From: Lactococcus paracarnosus
GTDB taxonomy: Bacteria > Bacillota > Bacilli > Lactobacillales > Streptococcaceae
Assembly (NCBI RefSeq): GCF_006770285.1
Contig: NZ_CP017195.1
Coordinates: forward strand, 1,922,001 to 1,986,000
DNA: 64,000 bases
Direction of reading: 5' to 3'
Notes under the pieces: model-generated
Databases searched by the model: none
Told to the model about the DNA's origin: nothing
Seen by the model: only the letters and a program-made list of their open reading frames with translations
Translations under genes and position numbers: made by a program
Part shown: piece after piece, positions 10,474 to 18,372 of the stretch
Layout of the letters: every line of letters starts with the position of its first letter
Position numbering within the stretch: position 1 is the stretch's first letter

Positions 10474-10815
10474 TCAGATAGCATCGCCATCTTTTTCGCC
10501 TGTTCGAATACGTATAACACTTTCAACAGGCAGTACAAATATCTTACCATCCCCGACTTCTCCAGTCTGGGTTGTTTCTTGAATGACGTCAATCAATTTC
10601 GCAACCCGTTCTTCAACTGTAACAATTTCAATTTTTATCTTTGCAAGTAAGGTTGTATTTAACCTTTGACCACGAACATATTCAACAAACCCTTTTTGAT
10701 TACCGTATCCCAACACTTGCGTCACAGTCATCCCTTTTGCTAGATCATGTTTAACCAATGCATCTTTCAAATCTTCTAACTTTTCAGTGCGAATAATCGC
10801 TTCTACTTTTTTCAT
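10474..10815 (-). CDS. glnK: Nitrogen regulatory PII protein GlnK
   Basis: Small trimeric signal protein (113 residues) that reads 2-oxoglutarate and ATP/ADP and plugs the AmtB channel when nitrogen is plentiful. It begins MKKVEAIIRTEKLEDL and has the T-loop GNQKGFVEYVRG and the C-terminal strand DGKIFVLPVESVIRIRTGE. The T-loop tyrosine that enteric PII proteins uridylylate (ELYRG) is not conserved: here the run is EYVRG, which fits the absence of GlnD-type control in Gram-positives. It follows amtB by 37 bp with a good AAAGGAGAG. Confidence 0.95.
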   Translation of the reverse strand: MKKVEAIIRTEKLEDLKDALVKHDLAKGMTVTQVLGYGNQKGFVEYVRGQRLNTTLLAKIKIEIVTVEERVAKLIDVIQETTQTGEVGDGKIFVLPVESVIRIRTGEKDGDAI

Positions 10816-10852
10816 TAATCAACTCTCCTTTACCTGTCCGATTATAGCACGA

Positions 10853-12091
10853 TTAGCTATCAAGGCCCATAAATGTTGGATAGGCAGTTTCATCATGTTC
10901 ACTGTCATCAAGGCCAACTGCTTCTGCACGATCACTGACACGAATTTCTGTGAATAAGGCAATCACTTTGATGATGATAAACGTGACAACAGCACTAAAG
11001 ACGATGGTGAACGCGATTGCCTCGATTTGCGCAATCAATAACTTAACAGAGCCGTAAATGGCACCGGAATAGCCTTTTTCTAAAGCCAGTGCTGGCATCG
11101 TGAAGAGACCTGTCATAATCCCACCAAATATACCACCAATACCATGGGCACCAAACGCATCTAATGCATCATCGTAACCAAATTTATGCTTAACAACTGA
11201 AATAAAATAGTATGAAATTGGCGAAACAAGTGCACCAATTAAGATTGATGACCACAATGATACAAAACCAGCACCTGGTGTTATCGCTACAAGTCCCACG
11301 ACCATACCAGTTGAAGCACCGACAACTGTTAGTTTGCCAATCATTATCTTCTCAACAAGGAGCCAAGATAGCATGGCAGCTGCGGCTGCGGTATTTGTCG
11401 TCATTAGTGCATGAACCGCAAGACCATTTGCAGCAAGGGCTGACCCTGCATTAAACCCAAACCAACCAAACCAGAGTAATCCGGCACCTAGAAGTACAAA
11501 CGGGATGTTATGTGGTCGGTACTCAAGACGCGCATAGTCACGACGACGTCCTAAGACAATTGCTAACACGAGCGCACTAACTCCTGATGAGATATGGACC
11601 ACATTACCACCCGCAAAGTCAATAGAGTGAATTTTAGCAAGGAAACCACCGCCCCAAACCATATGCGCCAATGGATAATAAACTAAAACTAACCAGAAAG
11701 CCATGAAGATAACGAGTGGTGTAAAGCGCATACGACCAACAACTGACCCCGTTAATAAGGCAACAGTTATGATTGAGAACATCATCTGGAAGCCACCAAA
11801 TAAGCCATCTGGTATTTCAAGACCATGTAGACTATTTTTAGACATGCTCACTCCATTAAAGAAGGCATGACCAAAGTTACCAATCCAACTGCCATCTCCA
11901 GAAAATGATAGTGTATAGCCAATAGCTACCCAAAGAATAGAGGCAATGCCTAGTGGGATAACGGCCATAAGCATTGTATTGAGGACGTTCTTACGTCGCT
12001 CTAAGCCACCGTAGAAAAATGCTAACGCTGGTGTCATGAGAAAGACCAGAGCCGCACACATAATGATAAAAGCAATACTTCCTGAGTTCAT
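10853..12091 (-). CDS. amtB: Ammonium transporter AmtB
   Basis: Trimeric membrane channel for ammonium/ammonia, 412 residues with eleven hydrophobic segments. Family marks are FFYGGLERRKN near the N-terminus, the signature region around DFAGGNVVHISSGVSALVLA (including the first pore histidine), GWFGFNAGSALAAN, and DAFGAHGIGGIFGGIMTG with the second histidine. The C-terminal tail (ALFTEIRVSDRAEAVGLDDSEHDE) is the GlnK-contacting region. It is cotranscribed with glnK behind a promoter with a perfect GlnR box. AGGAG precedes the ATG. Confidence 0.96.
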   Translation of the reverse strand: MNSGSIAFIIMCAALVFLMTPALAFFYGGLERRKNVLNTMLMAVIPLGIASILWVAIGYTLSFSGDGSWIGNFGHAFFNGVSMSKNSLHGLEIPDGLFGGFQMMFSIITVALLTGSVVGRMRFTPLVIFMAFWLVLVYYPLAHMVWGGGFLAKIHSIDFAGGNVVHISSGVSALVLAIVLGRRRDYARLEYRPHNIPFVLLGAGLLWFGWFGFNAGSALAANGLAVHALMTTNTAAAAAMLSWLLVEKIMIGKLTVVGASTGMVVGLVAITPGAGFVSLWSSILIGALVSPISYYFISVVKHKFGYDDALDAFGAHGIGGIFGGIMTGLFTMPALALEKGYSGAIYGSVKLLIAQIEAIAFTIVFSAVVTFIIIKVIALFTEIRVSDRAEAVGLDDSEHDETAYPTFMGLDS

Positions 12092-12138
12092 AAAATCTCC
12101 TAAAATAATGTCAGAGGGAGCTTACGCTCAAATGCGGA

Positions 12139-12155
12139 TGTTAGAAGTTCTAACA
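12139..12155. promoter_or_regulatory. GlnR operator in front of amtB
   Basis: TGTTA-N7-TAACA is an exact match to the GlnR/TnrA box. The palindrome extends to nine bases per arm around one central base. It lies downstream of the -10, where bound GlnR would block transcription when glutamine is plentiful. GlnR control of amtB-glnK is established in Lactococcus; here it is inferred from the site. Confidence 0.8.
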
Positions 12156-12170
12156 TAAGTTATATTCCAT

Positions 12171-12198
12171 ATTCTAACATAGAAACCGACACTTGTAA
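12171..12198 (-). promoter_or_regulatory. Promoter of amtB-glnK
   Basis: On the minus strand, TTACAA (12193-12198), a 16-nt spacer and TAGAAT (12171-12176). The -10 is embedded in ATGTTAGAA, which is repeated at the GlnR box 32 bp further on. Confidence 0.65.
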
Positions 12199-12352
12199 AT
12201 AGTGAATATTCTAAAAATTCAAACTAGTACTTTACCGTAAAAAAAAAGCCATCCGAAGACAACTTTTTATCTTGCTACTAAACGTATCTTTAAGATTTCT
12301 CATCCTAGCGTTAATACGGCTAAAACGCTTTATGACACTTTGTATCCGGCGA

Positions 12353-13846
12353 TTACAACTTCATGACTTTTGGTTTAGGGATTTTCATGGTAAATGTTGA
12401 CCCACTACCAATCTCAGATTTAACAACAATCGATCCTTTATATATTTTTACAATATTTTGAATGATTGAAAGACCGAGACCAGTACCCCCAATTTCTCGA
12501 TTTCTGGCTTTATCCGCTCGGAAAAATCGGTCAAATATAAATGCCTGATCTGCCTCACCTATGCCTAGACCATGATCTAATACTTCCGAGACAATCATCT
12601 CTTCCTCTTCAAATATAGATACTTTGATATATTTCTCTTTTTCACCTGAATACTTAACTGCATTATCCATCAGAATCGTTAGTGCTTGTATATAATGATT
12701 TTTAAAAATTTGTGCCCACGCTTCAGAAGAAAGATGCGTTTCAAATTCAATAGTGAAATCCTGGTGAACCATCCTGAAATTATTTACTAAATCAGAAACA
12801 CACGACACGACTTGCGTCTGCTCCATCTCATTACCGCTAGTTTGTTTCAAACGTGCAATATCAAGCATATCTTGTATCATACTAGACATTTTCTGTATTT
12901 CTTGCCTGGATGCTTCTAAAGACTCATGTAACTGCTTAGGCTCATCTTTTCCCCACCGAAGCAAAAGATTGATGTGCCCATCTAGTACAGCCAGCGGTGT
13001 CCGTAACTCATGACTTACATCAGATACAAATCTTTCTTGTCCTTCTAAGTAATCTTGCCTTTTTTGCATCATATCGTTAAACACATCTGCCAATTCCTCT
13101 ATTTCATCTCCGGAATTGATCTTAATTTCCTCAAACTCTCCTGAGGGCAATTTGGTGATGCGCTTCATGGCTAAATGTAGTTTGGATAAGGGTTTTAAAA
13201 GATGACTCGATACAAAATAACCGATGAAGTTTGCCCAAAGCATGGCAACAACTTCTAAAGCAATTAAGATAAATAGGAGTTTATTACGAATCACATAATA
13301 AAAGTTCAGTTCATTAAACGATTGCAAATAGCCGACTACCTTACCTGTATTTTTAGACCTGATCTGTCTCGTAATAATAAAGCCTGTTTTTTTGCCCATC
13401 TTAACAATAACTGGTTTGGTCGTTTTTGTACTATAGAGTGAAATATTAGCTGTCTTGGCCGCAAAAATAATCTGCTTATCCTTATCATAAACCTGAAAAT
13501 AGTGCCAGTCTACACGAGGAATCCCGATTTCTCTGGCTGATTTAATTTCATGACCAGCTTTATCGTAAAAAGTTTCAAGCACACCTTCCTCTCGATACCC
13601 TAAATACTTATAGATATTTTGAGGAGTCAGATCATCATTAGCCTGTTCCAAATGTTCAGAAACAGAGTTAACAACCTTGACTAAATCTTCTTTTTCGCCT
13701 TCCAAAAAATACATAATCGACGTTTGATATGAAATGGTTGCAAAAATTGTAAAAACCAAAAAACAGAAAAGCATATTGGCAAAAGACCACTTGACTTTGA
13801 TACTGCGTTTTTTTACTTGTTTTTTTGGGGACGGTCGGTTTCCCAT
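12353..13846 (-). CDS. covS: Sensor histidine kinase, CovS/LlkinA-like
   Basis: Membrane sensor kinase of about 497 residues. The first membrane segment (MLFCFLVFTIFATISY) and second (LLFILIALEVVAMLWANFIGYFV) enclose an extracytoplasmic sensor region. Then come a HAMP linker, the dimerisation box FVSDVSHELRTPLAVLDGH with the phosphorylated His, an N box (LMDNAVKYS), G1 (DHGLGIG), an F box (FDRFFRADKARN) and G2 (GGTGLGLSI). ATG at 13846 has AGGAGAATTTG in front. It is paired with the CovR-type regulator 220 bp upstream; a strong hairpin lies between them. The gene symbol rests on length and on CovR being its partner. Confidence 0.85.
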   Translation of the reverse strand: MGNRPSPKKQVKKRSIKVKWSFANMLFCFLVFTIFATISYQTSIMYFLEGEKEDLVKVVNSVSEHLEQANDDLTPQNIYKYLGYREEGVLETFYDKAGHEIKSAREIGIPRVDWHYFQVYDKDKQIIFAAKTANISLYSTKTTKPVIVKMGKKTGFIITRQIRSKNTGKVVGYLQSFNELNFYYVIRNKLLFILIALEVVAMLWANFIGYFVSSHLLKPLSKLHLAMKRITKLPSGEFEEIKINSGDEIEELADVFNDMMQKRQDYLEGQERFVSDVSHELRTPLAVLDGHINLLLRWGKDEPKQLHESLEASRQEIQKMSSMIQDMLDIARLKQTSGNEMEQTQVVSCVSDLVNNFRMVHQDFTIEFETHLSSEAWAQIFKNHYIQALTILMDNAVKYSGEKEKYIKVSIFEEEEMIVSEVLDHGLGIGEADQAFIFDRFFRADKARNREIGGTGLGLSIIQNIVKIYKGSIVVKSEIGSGSTFTMKIPKPKVMKL

Positions 13847-13939
13847 CAAATTCTCCTAAATCATGATAGCACCTGTTAATAGGACAACTTTAGCAAGATG
13901 ATACTAAGTTAGTCTATTGATTAAACATAATGCAACATT

Positions 13940-13985
13940 AATGATTAATAACGATCACCCAGGCAGATGATCGTTATTAATCATT
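13940..13985. repeat. 18-bp perfect inverted repeat between covR and covS genes
   Basis: AATGATTAATAACGATCA (13940-13957) and its exact complement (13968-13985) flank a 10-nt loop. A T5 run follows only on the plus strand, so it is not a textbook terminator for the minus-strand covR transcript. It may attenuate, stabilise or process the covR-covS mRNA. Confidence 0.8.
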
Positions 13986-14069
13986 TTTCCCCATCCTAGC
14001 ATCGCATCTGCCACTACAGGTCACCAAACTACAACTTCTTAATTACAGCTTGACGTATGAACGACTCAA

Positions 14070-14762
14070 TCAGTTATTCTCACGTAACATATAACCTAAA
14101 CCACGAACGGTTTGAATATATGAATCCTTGCCATCTTGATCTAATTTGTTACGTAGATAACGAATATAAACATCAACAACGTTTGTCTCTGTTCCTTCAT
14201 CATATCCCCATACATTTTGAACAAGTTGTTCACGTGTTACAACATCGTTGACATTCTTCATTAGTGTCGTCAATAAATCATACTCACGTTTTGTCAAGTC
14301 AATCACTTCTCCGCCACGTTCTACTTGACGATTCTTTTTATTAATCGTCAAATCACGGAAGGTTGTGCCATCAGTTTTTTTACGCTTTTGAATTTCACGA
14401 TCTTGACGACGGAAATTAGCACGTAAACGCGCGAGTAACTCTTCAATTGCGAATGGTTTTGTAATGTAGTCATCTGCGCCAATATCAAGACCAGCTACTT
14501 TATCCATGGTACTATCACGCGCAGTCATCATCGTGATTGGCGTTTGTTTCTCATTACGCAAACGACGTGCAACTTCAAACCCATCTAATTCAGGCAACAT
14601 CAAGTCCAAGAGAATCATATCCCAATCTTGAGATATGGCTGCTTCAAGCCCGCTACGACCATCATGGCGTACCACAACATTATACCCTTCATGTTCAAGC
14701 TCAAGCGACACAAATCGTGCTAATTGTTTTTCATCTTCAATAATAAGTATTTTTTTTACCAT
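14070..14762 (-). CDS. covR: OmpR-type response regulator, CovR/LlrA-like
   Basis: DNA-binding response regulator of 230 residues. The receiver domain has the acidic pair in IIEDEKQLARF, phospho-acceptor Asp in MILLDLMLPELDGFE, the conserved Thr/Ser region MMTARDS and Lys in YITKPFAIEELLARLRA. The winged-helix output domain ends with TNVVDVYIRYLRNKLDQDGKDSYI and VRGLGYMLRE. It aligns closely with streptococcal CovR (IEDEKNLARFVSLELQHEGYEV). Its partner kinase follows downstream. A weak AAAGAGAT precedes the start. Confidence 0.9.
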   Translation of the reverse strand: MVKKILIIEDEKQLARFVSLELEHEGYNVVVRHDGRSGLEAAISQDWDMILLDLMLPELDGFEVARRLRNEKQTPITMMTARDSTMDKVAGLDIGADDYITKPFAIEELLARLRANFRRQDREIQKRKKTDGTTFRDLTINKKNRQVERGGEVIDLTKREYDLLTTLMKNVNDVVTREQLVQNVWGYDEGTETNVVDVYIRYLRNKLDQDGKDSYIQTVRGLGYMLRENN

Positions 14763-14819
14763 TTTAATATCTCTTTCTATTCAGTTATTGCGACACATAT
14801 CGTATCTACAAAACTCTTG

Positions 14820-14828
14820 AGTATACCA
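14820..14828 (-). promoter_or_regulatory. Candidate extended -10 promoter of covR
   Basis: TGGTATACT on the minus strand is an extended -10 element about 60 nt before the covR start. No clear -35 lies at the right distance. Confidence 0.4.
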
Positions 14829-14926
14829 CTGAGTTATCAGTAGCTAGATTTTTACCATTATTTTAAAAACGCAACGCTACCTCTTACACTGGTATAGTTA
14901 CAAAACAGTTACTAAAAAACGCTTTT

Positions 14927-16348
14927 TTATTTTTCTTCATACCATGAGTAGTGGTAGATACCAGGTTTATCTTTACGTTCATAAGTATGCGCACCAAAGT
15001 AATCACGTTGTGCTTGAATTAGATTAGCAGGTAAATTCTCTGAGCGATAGCTATCAAAGTAGGCAATAGCACTTGAGAATGTCGGAACTGGTACCCCCGC
15101 TTGAACAGCAATAGCTACGACCTCACGAACAGCACTCTGATATTTTGCTGTGATATCGATGAAGTACTCATCTAGTAAAAGATTTGCTAGATCTTCATCA
15201 CGACCATAGGCATCTGTAATCTTTTGTAGGAAACGTGCACGGATGATACATCCAGCACGCCAGATAGCAGCAATTTCACCAAAAGGTAAATTCCACTCAT
15301 TATCTTTAGATGCAACACGTAATTGTGCAAATCCTTGAGCATAAGACATGATTTTCGAGAAGTAAAGCGCTTGACGAATTTTCTCAATCAACTCAACTTT
15401 GTCACCTTCAAACTTAAAGTCAGGTGCTTGCAAAACTTTGCTTGCCGCGACACGCTCTTCTTTGTATGTCGAAATATAACGTGCAAATACCGACTCTGTA
15501 ATCAAAGGCAATGGGACACCTGAATCAAGCGCTGATTGGCTTGTCCATTTACCAGTTCCTTTATTACCAGCAGCATCTAAGATGTAATCAACAACTGGTC
15601 CTTCTTGACCTTGATCATCTTGATGTGTCAAGATATCTGTTGTAATCTCGATCAAATAGCTATCGAGCTCGCCTTTATTCCATTCAGCAAAAACTGCTTG
15701 CATGTCAGATGCACTAAGACCAAGTAAACGTTGCATCAAATCATATGATTCTGCAATCAGTTGCATATCACCATACTCAATCCCATTATGTACCATTTTG
15801 ACGTAGTGACCAGCACCAGCAGGTCCGATATAAGTGACACATGGTTTACCATCTTCTGGCGCTTTAGCTGAAATTTCTTCTAAAACGTCTTTAACAAGTT
15901 CATAGGCTTCTTTTTGACCACCAGGCATGATAGATGGCCCTTCTAGGGCACCTTTTTCACCACCGGAAACGCCTGTGCCAATGAAATTAATACCTGAGTC
16001 TGCTAATTCTGTATTCCGACGCTCAGTATCTTTATAGAATGTATTACCACCATCGATCAAAATATCGCCTTTATCCAAGTGTGGCAAAAGATTTTGAATT
16101 GTTGCATCTGTCCCAGGACCTGCTTGCACCATCAACATAATCCGACGCGGTTTTTCAATTGAACTTACAAATGAGGCAATATCATAACTTGGGACAAAGT
16201 TTTTATCTGGATGTGAAGCAATCACATCTTCCGTTTTTTCCTTAGACCGATTAAAAATCGCAACCGTATACCCACGTGACTCGATATTGAGCGCGAGATT
16301 CCGACCCATTACCGCCATACCAACTACACCAAAATTTGCTTGCGTCAT
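14927..16348 (-). CDS. gnd: 6-phosphogluconate dehydrogenase (decarboxylating)
   Basis: Cytoplasmic enzyme of the oxidative pentose phosphate pathway, turning 6-phosphogluconate into ribulose 5-phosphate, CO2 and NADPH. The N-terminal Rossmann motif is [16 protein letters not shown]. The substrate segments [19 protein letters not shown] and [15 protein letters not shown] (catalytic Lys) are intact, and the C-terminal tail ends in [13 protein letters not shown]. Length 473 is standard. Single gene with its own consensus promoter; the yceD terminator lies upstream. Confidence 0.97.
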   Translation of the reverse strand: MTQANFGVVGMAVMGRNLALNIESRGYTVAIFNRSKEKTEDVIASHPDKNFVPSYDIASFVSSIEKPRRIMLMVQAGPGTDATIQNLLPHLDKGDILIDGGNTFYKDTERRNTELADSGINFIGTGVSGGEKGALEGPSIMPGGQKEAYELVKDVLEEISAKAPEDGKPCVTYIGPAGAGHYVKMVHNGIEYGDMQLIAESYDLMQRLLGLSASDMQAVFAEWNKGELDSYLIEITTDILTHQDDQGQEGPVVDYILDAAGNKGTGKWTSQSALDSGVPLPLITESVFARYISTYKEERVAASKVLQAPDFKFEGDKVELIEKIRQALYFSKIMSYAQGFAQLRVASKDNEWNLPFGEIAAIWRAGCIIRARFLQKITDAYGRDEDLANLLLDEYFIDITAKYQSAVREVVAIAVQAGVPVPTFSSAIAYFDSYRSENLPANLIQAQRDYFGAHTYERKDKPGIYHYSWYEEK

Positions 16349-16396
16349 TGCCTATTCTCCTATTTAGTCTTATATTTTTATACTTTATAAGAATTA

Positions 16397-16425
16397 ATTA
16401 TAATATATTTTTAATCATTTTTCAA
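16397..16425 (-). promoter_or_regulatory. Promoter of gnd
   Basis: On the minus strand, TTGAAA (16420-16425), a 17-nt spacer and a perfect TATAAT (16397-16402), about 50 nt before the gnd start. Confidence 0.8.
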
Positions 16426-16496
16426 GCCCAAAAGGACAAAAAGTTAATTATTTTGTCAATATCATAAAAATTCAGCTAAACTATATCCCTTTATAG

Positions 16497-16548
16497 CAAA
16501 AAAACACCTTATTCCTGTATTTCTTATAAGATATTTAAGGTGTTTTTC
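16497..16548 (-). terminator. Terminator of yceD
   Basis: AAAACACCTTA (16501-16511) pairs with TAAGGTGTTTT (16536-16546). On the minus strand the stem is followed by a T-run, 57 bp past the yceD stop. Confidence 0.85.
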
Positions 16549-16604
16549 CATTATTTCTAGTATTGATTACCTAAAAAAATCACTTCCAATTTCAGAGACC
16601 AGAT

Positions 16605-17141
16605 TTAATCAAATAGACCATCTAATTGAGAAAAGGGTGTCTGTTTATCAGTTACTGTTTCTTCAGCTTGTAATCTAGCATACTCTTCTTCCGACAAAAC
16701 CTGCCAAGATGACCCCGTCGGTAACTCGTCTGATATTTTTTCTTCATCCGTAAGCACACGTAAAGGTAAGTCTAATAAAATATTATCTGATACTGCCTCT
16801 TCTAAGTCAATCACGTCTTTTTCTAAAACAAAGAGCATATCGGCATCGAGATTTTCTTGATTCTCCTCAAAAAACGAGGCAGTTGTAAATAGCTCTGATA
16901 TGGTCATCTCCATGGGTAAGATAACTGGCGTCAAGCTACGGCTTGATGGCATCGTCAGATCAAATTTAGCTGTAAAATTTAAAGCATACACACCACCATC
17001 TGCGTCAAGACGGCCTTGAACTGCTATCTTTGACACGTCCAAAATTTCTGAGTCTCGTGACATCAAATTTTGTTTCAAATCAAGATCATCTTCAAATGTA
17101 ACTGACTTCTTTTTATTTAATTCTTGTAAAGACCATTTCAT
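16605..17141 (-). CDS. yceD: YceD family protein (DUF177)
   Basis: Acidic protein of 178 residues from the DUF177/YceD family, linked in other bacteria to 23S rRNA accumulation. Visible marks are the DGGVYALNFTAKFDLTMPSSRSLTPV core with its acidic middle (ENQENLDADML) and the C-terminal DELPTGSSWQVLSEEEYARL. The cysteines of some family members are absent. In many bacteria yceD precedes rpmF; here it stands alone between ppaC and gnd with its own terminator. Confidence 0.8.
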   Translation of the reverse strand: MKWSLQELNKKKSVTFEDDLDLKQNLMSRDSEILDVSKIAVQGRLDADGGVYALNFTAKFDLTMPSSRSLTPVILPMEMTISELFTTASFFEENQENLDADMLFVLEKDVIDLEEAVSDNILLDLPLRVLTDEEKISDELPTGSSWQVLSEEEYARLQAEETVTDKQTPFSQLDGLFD

Positions 17142-17261
17142 CTTATTATTCTCCTTAATGCTATTGTATAATATTTAAAATTAGAATGATAGAGGCTAAA
17201 TTCAAAAAAAGACTGCACTATCTTGAAACAAGTCAAAAGCAGCTATTAGACGCTGAATTAA

Positions 17262-17309
17262 ACAAAAACAGGTGAACATAAGGCCGTTTGCTGCAGCTTA
17301 TGTTCACCT
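17262..17309 (-). terminator. Terminator of ppaC
   Basis: A perfect 13-bp stem (AGGTGAACATAAG at 17270-17282 with its complement at 17297-17309) is followed on the minus strand by TGTTTTTG. A second inverted repeat (GATAGCTG at 17320-17327, CAGCTATC at 17341-17348) sits between it and the ppaC stop. Confidence 0.85.
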
Positions 17310-17356
17310 ATTACATGATGATAGCTGAACGCACTTAAGCCAGCTATCAAAATTCA

Positions 17357-18292
17357 TTATTTATTAAATGACTCGGTTAATTGTGGGACAACTTGTTTTT
17401 TACGTGAAACTGCACCAGCCAAGAAAGCATGGTTATCTTTTAGCTCAAAGTTAAAAGCAGCTTCAATCTTATCAATATTTTGACCTAAGGCTAAAATTTC
17501 AGAGTTTGAATTGACGATGTCAGTAATCATAAAGACAAAATCAGAGTAGCCATTAGCTTGCATTGCTGCTTTAATCGCTGCTTCAATTTCAGATTGACGC
17601 GCTAACACTTCCGGAATATCAACGGTATTAACCTGTGCAACACGCACACTGTAACCATTTAATTCAAATGTCTTGGCATCGATATCAATCAGGACGTCGG
17701 CTGGTTTTGTCGCCAAATTAGTCCCTGCTTTGAGTAGCGCAAGGCCATACGTTTCAAGATCTACACCTGCGATTTTAGCCAAGTCCTCAGCAACTTTTAC
17801 ATCTGTTTCATGTGTTGTTGGTGATTTTAAAAGCAAGGTATCTGAAATCAAACCAGATAAGAGTAAACCAGCTGTTGCTTTAGGGATATCATGACCATCA
17901 GCTTTGAACTGACGATAAACGATAGATGATGCTGAGCCAACTGGTTCCAAAATCATAAATAACGGTGTTTCTGTTTCAAAGTTTGCCACACGGTGATGGT
18001 CAACAACACCTAGAATCGTCACATCGCGAATATCTGAGATAGACTGTTGGAATTCATTGTGGTCTGTCAAAATCACCTGATCAGCACCTTCTGCTTTAGC
18101 AGACGTGACAACACGTGGTGCTGGTACGCCGAAGTAGTCTAGTGCAAAGGCAGTTTCTTCGTTTACGTCACCAAGGGCAACGACTTCAGCCATATTAAGA
18201 CCACGCAAGCGTGATAGTTCTGCGAAGGCATAAGATGACCCAATCGCATCTGTATCCGGATTTTGGTGGCCAAAAACTAAAATTTTAGACAT
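17357..18292 (-). CDS. ppaC: Manganese-dependent inorganic pyrophosphatase (family II)
   Basis: DHH-family phosphoesterase of 311 residues that hydrolyses pyrophosphate in the cytoplasm. Metal ligands are visible in [14 protein letters not shown] (His9, Asp13, Asp15), LTDHNE and the DHH motif [10 protein letters not shown]. The C-terminal DHHA2 domain carries the substrate lysine/arginine motif [10 protein letters not shown]. Length is normal for the family. AGAGGAAA precedes the ATG. A likely promoter with TATAAT at about 18340 lies in the gap after mgtA. Confidence 0.96.
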   Translation of the reverse strand: MSKILVFGHQNPDTDAIGSSYAFAELSRLRGLNMAEVVALGDVNEETAFALDYFGVPAPRVVTSAKAEGADQVILTDHNEFQQSISDIRDVTILGVVDHHRVANFETETPLFMILEPVGSASSIVYRQFKADGHDIPKATAGLLLSGLISDTLLLKSPTTHETDVKVAEDLAKIAGVDLETYGLALLKAGTNLATKPADVLIDIDAKTFELNGYSVRVAQVNTVDIPEVLARQSEIEAAIKAAMQANGYSDFVFMITDIVNSNSEILALGQNIDKIEAAFNFELKDNHAFLAGAVSRKKQVVPQLTESFNK

Positions 18293-18372
18293 GTATTATT
18301 TCCTCTTGATTTCTTTTTTAAGCATTTACTTTCAGTAGTCATTATATCAAATTTCCCCCTTATAATAAAGAT

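Noticed and set aside
12241-12352. Terminator for the covS-like gene
   Set aside because: A T9 run is present but no convincing stem directly before it; AGCGTT/AACGCT lies too far away.
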